The notes beneath the pieces are model-generated. The model did no database searches. It was not told the DNA's origin and was given only the letters and a program-made list of their open reading frames with translations. Positions 55,051 to 64,000 of a stretch of 64,000 bases of DNA are shown here, piece after piece. Numbering within the stretch: position 1 is the first letter of the stretch; each line of letters starts with the position of its first letter. Source of the stretch: Brachionus plicatilis (taxonomy: Eukaryota; Rotifera; Eurotatoria; Ploima; Brachionidae); NCBI GenBank assembly GCA_010279815.1, contig QEOQ01000658.1, positions 786,806 to 850,805 of the forward strand, in the 5' to 3' direction. A program made the position numbers and the translations under genes.

Positions 55051-56340
55051 TATGTTGCGAAAATTTAGAAATTGATTATTTTTTTTATTCAAAATTGTTT
55101 ATTTATTGTATTTGACGTAAAATTGAGATCAAAAGAAAAAATAAAAAACACTAATTATCACTAATTTGAATAAATAAAAAACACTAATTATCACTATGAA
55201 GAATTTTTTTCTATACAATTTGATAGGGATAATATTTAACTTAAAGTAATTTTTTTGTTTTTTAAAGTAATTTATCACTAGAATAAAGCTTATCATTGTA
55301 TATTAAATCTATTTATTCAAAATTAAAGTAAAAGTATTTAATATAAATTAAATTAATTGATACTATTGTAAAAATGTTTTCATGTAAAGTAAAAAAAAAA
55401 AAAATTAAAGTAATGTCATAGTTTACTAGAGAAACAAATTAATTCTTTGATAAAGCACCATTGTTTGATTTAGCTGGTTTACCTTTTTTGTAACATAAAC
55501 AAATTCTCTCACATTATCGTCTGAGTAGTAGTTTAGTAACTTGCACAGACAGATGAAATGCTTTCATATGCCAAATTCAAGAAAATATAGGCAGCTGCAA
55601 TAAGGGGGTTTCAACAATACATAATATTTGTTCTCATTGTTGACAATTCTGTAGGCAGATAAAGAATCAATCATGCTAAAGTCCGACTGGATTAATTCAT
55701 CTGCTTTAACGATCAAACTGATATCACGTTTCAAACTGTAATCAAATTTAACTTGAGATATACTTAAGTCATCTTATAAACAACAATGAAAAGATTTTAG
55801 AATAGAAGAAAACTACTATTCAAATACTTAAATTTACTATAGTAAAAAATGAAATGATTTATTTTTGCATGTAGTTGTTTTAGAGAAATATAGTTTGATT
55901 TTAAATTAAAAAGCTTTTACTTTATATTAGCAAATATTACTTTAGAAAAAAATTGTTTTACTTTATTGAAAAAAAAAAGACTCTATTTTAATTAGCCAGC
56001 CAATTTGATATATGACACTCGGCATGAAAATATTATTAACTTTTAAATATTTATAATCAAAAAACTTCCTATAAAATTAAAATATAAAGATAAAATAGCA
56101 GATCGTGAGTCTGCTAAAAAGTGTAGATAAAAAGCTAAATAAGAAAGCCAAGCTGTTAGGTGTTCCTCCAAAATGTGTCCCTTCAACTAAAAAACAACAT
56201 TCAGAGATTGGTACTGTGTCTGATCTAAGCCGCCCTGGTAGACCTCGGAAATTAACTTTTTGTGATAAAAGTTACATTTTTAGAGAGATTTGAAATACCC
56301 TACATAAATCTATCAAAAACTCGCCACTAATTGTAATGGC
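55051..56340 (+). pseudogene. Tc1-like element remnant with transposase HTH
   Basis: Starts with the TATGTTGC terminus. At 56105-56293 it encodes 'AKLLGVPPKCVPSTKKQHSE' and 'DLSRPGRPRKLTFCDKSYIF', the DNA-binding region of Tc1 transposases with its GRPRKLT AT-hook-like motif, before a TGA. Between 55235 and 56000 an unrelated insertion separates two copies of CAATTTGATA. Confidence 0.6.
55440..55770 (-). pseudogene. SWIM-finger (MULE-like) fragment
   Basis: Minus strand reads 'YYVLLKPPYCSCLYFLEFGI', stop, 'KHFICLCKLLNYYSDDN', a C-x-C...(C)KH SWIM-like finger, preceded by 'SLIVKADELIQSDFSMIDSL'. It lies within the insertion inside the Tc1 remnant. Confidence 0.4.
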
Positions 56341-56841
56341 GATGACATTGATTGGGATTTTGAAAGTGATGTTTAAGGCGATATTGATGATGACATTGAA
56401 AATGAATATGGTTCTCACAATTCCGAAAATCATAGTGATCATGAGTTTAATGAACTTGTTTCGATTTAAATTGTACTGATTTTTTCAGTGGAAGATTTCT
56501 TAACTTTTTTGAATTGCGCTATTTTGTTTGTCAAAAAATCTTAAGGCTTTAATTAGAAAAAAGAAAAACAAGAAACTTGTTGAAATCTTGAGTATGTTAA
56601 TCTTGATTTTTTCAAACATAACTAATTAAAATAAAAATTGAGAGGGAAAAATATCTAAAGCAAACACAAGTTTTTAAATTGGTACCATTTATTTAAAAAT
56701 TGAAAAAAAAAATAATTAAATGTATATTTTAAACAGTTTAAATATCTTTTCTTTAAATAAAATTAAAGCTAATTTTTAACTTTTTGACAAATAAAATAGA
56801 TTTTGTAGCTAACAAAAAAAATAATAAAAAATTTAGAAATG

Positions 56842-58031
56842 TTAAAACTTAAACAATCGCTTTAATGTAGAAGTTGATTGACGTCGATTTTGTTTTTCTG
56901 AGCATTTTTTTTGAACATTCGCTTCATTTTTAACTTCTGCATTCAAAATCTCATTTAAACAGACAGACTTTTTTCTTTTTTCAAATTGAACACTATTATT
57001 CAAATTATTAAAGACCAAATTTTTCAATTTAAAAACTTCTTTTGGTTCATTGTTTTTGACAATTTCATCTGACGACTCGTCAAAAGATTTCTGACGCACC
57101 AACTTTGAACATTTTGTCTTTTCCTGAACACATATTTCTCTATTTGTTGACTTTAAAGGCGAAGACTTCACCTGTGGCAACAAGCTGCATCGAGTCAAAA
57201 TTAATTTGGCAAATTTAAATCCATCTTTGTTGTCATTTTTCATTTGATTCCACACATGCTGGAGCAGAAACAAGTTTTCATTTTGGGCCAAAATCCTAGT
57301 TTTAACAGACCTCTTGTCATCTTTGCTTTTCGACTCTTTTTTCTTTGACCAATTCTCATACTCTGTATATTCAATCAAACAATAGTCTTTTGGATCTTCA
57401 GCAGACTTTAATTTGTTTAGTGTTTGGATTAGAATGTTACTAACATAGCTGTCTCGTTGTGAAGCATTTACTTCAATGCAGCAACTCTCATTCAGGTGAA
57501 TTTGGTACGTGTACAAAGCTCCTATTGAATTGGATTGCAGGGACATCTTTGGAAGTGAATTTGGTGGTCGAATTTCGGCGTTTTCAATAATGGCTTTTCT
57601 CACTTCTTGTTCAGGAGCAGATTTTTTGCGTTTTATGAGCATTTTCATTCCGAAAAAGCCATTGTTTGTTTTTGATGACATTTTCTTAGTTGGTTCAGCA
57701 ATTTGGTCAGTTTCATTTTTGAATGGCTACCAAAAAAATTAAATAAATAATTAACTTTAGATTTCGTTTTATTAAAATTATTTACAGGCTGATTTAGAAT
57801 GAAATTTAAATCAAATTGTTTTAGTATATTACTTATCAAAGCTATGAATTGTTCTTCGACATGATTGCCTGGTTCTTTTTTAGAGTTATATTCAAAAGGG
57901 GACAGAGCTTTGGTGTCGAAAAAAGAACTTTTGAGACAATTTTCTATTATTTTAGCAAACAGAGTGTACTCAATCGAGTTGTTCTTAATAATTCGTATGA
58001 ATTTCTTTCTTTGATTAGAGCTTTTGTACAT
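56842..58031 (-). CDS. Ras-association (RA) domain protein, two exons
   Basis: Model on the minus strand: join(58031-57786, 57726-56842), 376 aa, with a 59-bp intron (GTAAAT...TTGGTAG) in phase 0. Residues about 140-260 look like an RA/ubiquitin-like fold: 'ALYTYQIHLNESCCIEVNAS', 'VSNILIQTLNKLKSAEDPKDYCLIEYTE', a basic insert, then 'TRILAQNENLFLLQHVWNQ' and 'FKFAKLIL'. RA domains bind Ras or Rap GTP. The C-terminal third is basic and Ser-rich, ending 'STLKRLFKF'. The N-terminal 80 residues ('FAKIIENCLKSSFF') are not recognised; no GEF or GAP domain is visible. The start could be further upstream if the exon at 63597 belongs here, but no acceptor before 58031 fits. Confidence 0.7.
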
Positions 58032-58339
58032 TTTCACAAAATATCATTTGAATGAAAAGGAAAGCATAAGTTAAATATATAAAGATATACCAAAGCTACC
58101 ACTTATTTCGATTAATTAAAACTACTCTAATAAGCAATTTTTTATGAGAGATTAATTAGACACTTTTCAAGTGGTGATCTTTTTAATACTTTTCTAATTC
58201 TTGGTTTATAAAAGGAATATTTAATAATCGATTTTTATCCTAGGATTAACAAAAACAAAAGTTTATATTTTTAATGGCAAACAATTTTGCTAACGTGACT
58301 TAAATCTAAATTAAAAATTTATTTTTCAAAATTTACTCT

Positions 58340-60600
58340 TTAATCTTTAATTTTTAGATTTCTAAAAAAAGCCAAGTTAATAGTAATGGAATGGAACATG
58401 AGCAATTTTGCAGAATAGTAAGAAGATTTTTAATTAAAGACACTATAAATAAAGTAAAAGTTGTTTGAAAAATTTTTTTAATCTTAATTTAATTTAAAAA
58501 AGATTAAACAAACAAACGCAACAAATTGAAAATGAAATTATTTTTCATTGTAAAATTGGAAATTATGAAACTTTTTTATTAATATGTGTAATTTTACGCA
58601 AAATTATGTAAAAATGGTAAATAAAGTCGAATTTTTTTTAATTTTTCAAAGTAAAATTTATTTTCGTTAAAATCAAATTTTCTTACTAAAATCCTCATTT
58701 TTTGCCGTAAACATTTATGATCGATTAAACTAAAATTTGGATATTTTAATGAAAGCTTACGTAATTTTTCGTAAAATTACATATCTTTACCGACTAATAT
58801 TAACGTAAAATTACGTAAGCTTACAAATAATAGTGTAAAATTCCGGAATTTAGCCGATTCTAGACCTTTTTTAAAAGCACTGTAGAATCTTAATTTAAAA
58901 ATATTTTTACCATTGTGCAAAGTTGCTCATGTACTTATTGAATTCTTTTTTAAATAAAGAATTTTCTAATAATTTAATATTTTTATATTTAATTTTTATT
59001 TTTGTCATCGTCGAATCTGGCGTTATTTTTGAAATAAATAATAATAGTAAATCTAAACATAGAATATGCAATAGAATAGCTATATTTATTTTAAGTATGT
59101 TAATTATCCCTTCTTTAAAATAATCATTTTTTGTTGAAAAAAATAATTTTTATATTTTCGACAAAAAAAATTAATTTAAAATGTTGAAATTAATTAAGTT
59201 TTGTTCATTTTAATTTATTCTTGGTGAAAATAATTTATTTTATTTTAAGGTGTTTTTTTGTGCCAAATATAAAGCTGAAATTGATGAATCAATTTCTTCC
59301 CAAACAGCTTAAAAAAAGTAAAATTTAACATTAAAGATAAGCCAAACAGGTAAAAATGTACTTATTATTTCAAAAATTATTACTGCTCTCAATTTATTTC
59401 TTTAGATGGAAATCAGCAAATTTTAATGCCATATAAGTTTAATCTGACAAAAATTGTTCCAAAAGCAAAAAAATGTCTAGTAAGACAACAATCAAATCAG
59501 AAAAATTTTTTCTTATTGTTAATAATGTTTTTCGATTTAAAATAGATAATTTCTAAATAAACTAATTATTTTCAACATAAAATAATTAAATACAGCAAAA
59601 AACTTATAAATTTATTTATTTTAGCTTGTAAAATTTGCTTTTATTCCTACCAGTTTTTTATGGCCGTAAGTGTTTTTGACAAAACTTACTTAGACTAGTG
59701 TAATTTTACGTAAAATTACATAAGATTATGTTGTCTTACATTTTCTTACTTACAAGAAATGATGTTATATTATTTAAGCTTACATTTTTTGACGTAAAAT
59801 TACGTAAAATGGTGTAATCTTACCCATTATACAGTTTAACTTTAAACACTGTAACTAAAATCTATAGATTTAAACAAAAATTATCAAAATCTAACAACAA
59901 TTTTTTCTTAAATAAGCTTAATAAAAAGTGTTAATTTTTATTTGGTCTTTCATGTGTTAAAAGCAGTTATTCAAATTCTGTATTTCAAAGATTACTACAA
60001 TAAATGCTACTCAATATTTTATAAATCTTTTTTTTCTTAAATCAATTTTTTTTTTAAACAAAATGAATAAAATGATAATAATTAAGATCAAATCCAGCAG
60101 CATAAATGATCAAATATTAAATTTTAATAAATGAAAATCTCCCAAAAATAGGTAAGCATTTTTGGGCCCTACTAAAACACTGACAACCGTATTTTGAAAA
60201 TTTTCTGACTCCTACTTATTTTCAAAGTAAAGATGCTTTTAAAAGATTGAAGCATCATGTTAGTTTCCTTAATTTGTTTTTAGCGAAAAATCAAAAATTT
60301 TCTTTTTAGATACCTGTTTTAAAAGATGAAATCTCTTTATAAATTTTAATAGCGTCTTTATATTTCTTGGTCTTTTGGCGAAAATTTTTGAAAATAAATT
60401 TAAAATAGTAAATGTTATGTTTTTTCTCTAATTTATTTAAAAAAATTTTATCGAAAAAATGAAAAAATAAATGTCTCGTGATTATGAACCTCTTAAAAAA
60501 GGTTCAAAAAAACAATAATTTAACTAGTCTAAAAAGCTATTCACATTAAGACAATTAACTTATGTCTTATCCAAAATCGTAAATCCAAGAAAAAACTTAG
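58340..60600. other. Intergenic, ACGTAAAAT repeats; no supported gene
   Basis: A possible short + exon at 58359-58418 (acceptor TTTTTAG, donor GTAAGA, 'ISKKSQVNSNGMEHEQFCRI') has no partner. Repeats with TTACGTAAAAT occur at 58560-58860 and 59655-59830. 58923-59123 is open, but its DNA resembles 32895-32960, so it is treated as repeat. Confidence 0.35.
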
Positions 60601-60622
60601 GGAAATTACCAAATTCGGAATT

Positions 60623-61737
60623 GGCTTAGTTTTTCGTTAGGAGATAAATATTTTTTTTAGTGTATAATTTTATTAATAAAAAGGAGATAAAAAAATAAGT
60701 GGATAAATTATTTTTGTAGGAGATAAATATAAACTAAAATTGATAATTATTTTCAAAGGTAGATAATTAATTTGTGAAGTAGATATTTATCATATAAGTG
60801 TTTATTTTTTGATTTTTGACAATTTGACTTAAATGTATCAATTTCAATTAAATTAATTTCTTAATTGAGTAAATAATCAGCTTGTTACATAATTTATATA
60901 AAAATGAATTCCTTGAAACTGCTTGAAAATTAAACTTTGAAATAAATAAAATTTTAACTTTAAATCTGATTAAAAAAAATGTCTGAAGCCTCTTCAACTT
61001 CTGTTCTTTTATCGGTCAATAATCAAGAAAATCAACTTGATAATACTGATAATGATGTTGAAGAGATAGAGCAAGTGCAATCGAAACGTGGTTCAAACAC
61101 AGTCTACGACGAATACGGAATCTAGCGCTTGCTCATGTCATTATTGGCAAAAAAATTTCAAATGTAAGCACACAATCGGAATTTCGCACTTTTTAAACCT
61201 GAACAAATTTCCGGGTTTAGACTTAGCAATCGAAGGTAATGCAAAACGAGGTCGAAAAAAAAAGGCAAGAGCAGCATTAGAAAGAAATTCAATTGTTCCG
61301 ATTAACAGGCAGATAGACAATCTAAATCAACACGAAGTTCTACAAGAGGTTGCAAGTACGATTCAAATTGTAAATTATTCAATCGTTAATGTTTCTAATC
61401 AAAATCAACTTGTTTTGGCTTCAAGTTCAGTAGCAGTTCACGATCAAGTCGAAAATAATATTCAAGTTTCTGAGAAACGTAAACGCGGAAGACCAAAAAA
61501 ATCAAGCAATGAAAACGAGCAATTGTCAAAAAGAGTAAGAAAATAAGTGTTAATTACTTTGTTTGTATTTTTTTTTTGTATTTTATTTTTGTAATTTTTT
61601 TTATTAATTGTCTCTTCTTAAAAAATAAATATATTCTGCAAAAAATGTTTATACACTTTTATTTTTTTTTTATCTACTTTTTATGAATTAAATTATACAC
61701 TAAAAAAAATATTTATCTCCTAACAAAAAATATACTC
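60623..61737 (+). mobile_element. Non-autonomous MULE with 10-bp target duplication
   Basis: 1115 bp bounded by ATTCGGAATT at 60613-60622 and 61738-61747. Terminal inverted repeats of 60 bp or more share GTTAGGAGATAAATATTTTT and TTAGTGTATAATTT. It carries N- and C-terminal coding parts of a MULE protein but no transposase core. Confidence 0.8.
60979..61546 (+). pseudogene. Deleted MULE protein: N-terminus plus SWIM C-terminus
   Basis: An ATG at 60979 opens 'MSEASSTSVLLSVNNQENQ' to 'SKRGSNTVYDEYGI' (stop 61123). Overlapping in another frame, 61088-61546 encodes 'CSCHYWQKNFKCKHTIGISH', a CxCx(n)CxH SWIM zinc finger, 'FPGLDLAIEGNAKRGRKKK', and a tail with AT-hook-like 'KRKRGRPKKSS'. In full MULEs the transposase lies between these parts; here it is missing and the two ends are out of frame. 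The SWIM frame is 152 codons without a stop, so a small nuclear SWIM/AT-hook protein is conceivable. Confidence 0.6.
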
Positions 61738-61979
61738 ATTCGGAATTAATCCAAGTCAACGATGATCAAGAAAACAAAGCAAAGCAAATTAATTTAAGAG
61801 CAGAATTTTTAAAATTATACAAAAAAAATAATTTATTCTGAAGGACCATCATCTAATAGACAAAAATAAAAGATTAATCAACTTCTTATAACGAAATATA
61901 AAATTAAATCATGTTTGTATTTTTTTTTCGGTTTTTATAAAACATATAATAAATATAAACAAAGTTAACGAAGATACTC

Positions 61980-62445
61980 AAGGAAATTTTGAAAATTAAT
62001 ATTAGAAGGTGATCTGAATGCGAAGACTAACAGTTAAGATTGTTTAAGAGAATATGAGATATTTTTTTGATATCATCTTCACTCTCAGATAGAGTTGCTG
62101 ACTTTAAAGTTCTGATAAATGATTATGTGTTGAGTGATCATTTTCCAATTCTAGCATATATTTCAGTTGAGCATGCCCTACAGTTAATTGCTCGAATTTT
62201 CAATTTAACTTAAAAAAATCAAATTGAGGACTCAAGTCTTGAATCCAGCATAATAGTTCTACGGAAAATATTGAGAAGCTAAATGAATACATCTCAAAAA
62301 AGATCATTTATGCTGCTCAAAAAGTATATCACTTCACTTTCATAAGTTTTTTAAATATAGCTTACCAAAAAATATTATAATATTAATTAAGGAAGGAATA
62401 CAGGCAAGAAGACTGTTCCAAAACTCTAGATGCCCTTCGCTAAAG
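61980..62445 (+). pseudogene. LINE endonuclease fragment
   Basis: Shifting frames give 'ILEGDLNAKTN' (about 62003), 'DRVADFKVLINDYVLSDHFPILAYI' in pieces (62090-62165) and 'LPKNIIILIKEGIQARRLFQ' (62360-62420). These are the APE-type endonuclease end and linker of a non-LTR retrotransposon. 62460-63590 is AT-rich with nothing recognised. Confidence 0.55.
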
Positions 62446-63596
62446 TAAGCTTTTAATAAGCTACATCTGAGCATCGACTCCAATTGATTGTTAAAATTTA
62501 AAAATCGACTATTTTTTTATTAGATTATTAAGTCGACAAATTTTTTTTTTGTTGACTATAAAATCTATTAATTTATCTCGAAATGAAAAGTTAAATTGGC
62601 AAAAAATTTTATTTTTTTCTCAAAAAAGTCTTTAAATAGATTTAAAATTTCAGATTTAAAAGCTAAAATTACAATTTAATGATTTATTTGAAATTATTTT
62701 AAGATCTGAGAATAATTGATTTTTTAATATTATAAATAGATATTCAAAAATTCTTAAGAAAACATTTTGAGAAAAAAAAAAACTTAAAAAAAAACAAAGA
62801 AATTAAAATTAAAGAGAAAAAAAAATTACAACAAAGTGCAAAAGTATTTTATTATCGACGTGCTAAACTTAGAGTTTTTATTTAATAAATTTTTGGAATT
62901 TTTATTAAAAATGGGAATTTGAAGCTTTAAAAAAATATTTAATAACGCAATTTATGTTGATACTCTTTTAATTTTGTCATGTAAATTTGATTTGAAAAAA
63001 AAAAAAACTATAAACGATCTTCTGAATGATTTAATCTAATTAAAACAGAATAAATAATATTATTAATAATATAAAAATTATTTTCAAAGACTTAAAAAAA
63101 AATTAGTCGATTATTGAATCGATTAGTCTGAAGATATATCTCCTTTTCTAAAATTATTTAAGAAAGATAGAATTTGTAATAATTTATTAAATTAAAAAAA
63201 ATAAAGTGAGAAAACCAAAATTCGATTATCGATTTTCAATAAAAAAATAAAAAAAAGATAAAAAAAATGGGTAAATTTTCTTGATGAATAGATTTTTTCA
63301 AATGTTGCATTGAGTCACAATTTGTACCACCTAAATTTACGCAAATAAACTAAAGATTTGAATTGCCAGCAATTTTTTTGGATTATGAATGTATTTTGTT
63401 CAGGTTACGATTTTACAAAAATATTTTGATATATTTTAATCTGATTGATATTAGATGATTGAAAAAATCAAAAGCAAAAAAGACTTTAAAATATTGGAAT
63501 TTTTAAAAAAGCAATAAAATATTGGAATTTTTAAAAAAGCAATAAATTCTTGTGATTTTTATTCAAAATTAAATGATGCCTTCAAAAAATACTTAC

Positions 63597-64000
63597 AACA
63601 AATGTTGATTTTTCTCGAATAATAAATCTTTGTGTTCCAGACAGTTTGTTTTGAGCTTCCATGATTTTTTCGTCGAATTGTAATATATTTATGTCCTTGT
63701 TAGATTTGGTTTGATTCAAAGAATTTTTATAATCAAATACAGATAACTTTTTTGATTCGACTTTTTTCTCTATTGTCTTGTTAGAATTAAGCAAACCAGT
63801 AGTATTATAAAAAACACATAAACTCTTGGTTCTTAAGTGTCGATATGAATTTAAATGTTTTTGCTTAAAAGGAATGATCGATTTGGAGACTGCTCCATCC
63901 AAATTGGCCGCCTGGTTTAAAATATTCGACCATTTTCTGTCCGATTGCTGTACCAGAATATAATTTTTTCTTTCTTTGAATATTGCAGCTGCGTTTTTGT
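63597..64000 (-). CDS. Exon of an unrecognised gene, runs off the window
   Basis: Minus-strand frame open from the window edge through 'KNAAAIFKERKNYILVQQSD', 'LNQAANLDGAVSKSIIPFKQ' and 'DEKIMEAQNKLSGTQRFIIRE' to a consensus donor, GTT|GTAAGT, at 63597/63596. About 134 residues, basic and Ser/Asn-rich, no domain recognised. The start lies beyond 64000. It may be a 5' exon of the RA-domain gene 5.5 kb downstream, with the MULE in the intron, or a separate gene. Confidence 0.55.

Noticed and set aside
58923..59123. 66-codon hydrophobic ORF as a membrane protein gene
   Set aside because: Its DNA resembles part of 32895-32960, indicating a dispersed repeat.

Overview
The window is metazoan nuclear DNA, not prokaryotic. 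It is very AT-rich, its genes are split by GT-AG introns, and it holds a near-complete Cav2-type voltage-gated calcium channel gene, a GM130/golgin A2 gene and a Ras-association-domain gene, all embedded in decayed transposons. The base composition, many introns of only 50-75 bp, the mix of LINE, Tc1/mariner, hAT-like, MULE and PIF-like remnants, and the intronless bacterial-type genes fit a small lophotrochozoan, most likely a monogonont rotifer (Brachionus-like). That assignment is inference.

Layout. 1-13 kb is a transposon graveyard: a tnp2-like transposase on the minus strand, a DDE/SWIM transposase, a LINE reverse transcriptase, and a Tc1-like transposase with an insertion. The LINE is split by a striking 1.9-kb fold-back element whose arms are GC-rich 22-bp minisatellites. 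14-24 kb is an island of unusual genes: a triple-GNAT acetyltransferase (-), a TIR-ankyrin gene (+, seven exons), and a secreted VanX-like D-Ala-D-Ala dipeptidase (+). The acetyltransferase and TIR genes carry copies of the same upstream segment, and broken acetyltransferase copies lie around them. 25.8-47.8 kb is the Cav2 alpha1 gene (+). I resolve 13 coding exons whose phases all agree, giving 2191 aa with four EEEE pore repeats, AID, EF-hand/IQ region and a tail with SH3-binding motifs. Its introns are either 52-75 bp or 0.3-5.7 kb; most of the long ones visibly contain transposons, including a three-level nest. 49.8-51.7 kb is GM130 (-). 52-56.4 kb is a set of large palindromic elements and a Tc1 remnant. 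56.8-58.0 kb is a two-exon RA-domain gene (-). 58-63.6 kb is repeats, with a complete non-autonomous MULE (10-bp target duplication) and a LINE endonuclease fragment. The window ends inside another minus-strand gene (63.6 kb onward).

Functionally the Cav2 channel and GM130 are conserved housekeeping or neuronal genes. The TIR-ankyrin, GNAT and VanX genes look like a lineage-specific set, at least partly of bacterial type, that could act on microbes (peptidoglycan degradation, NAD-linked TIR signalling). No experiment or search supports that here.
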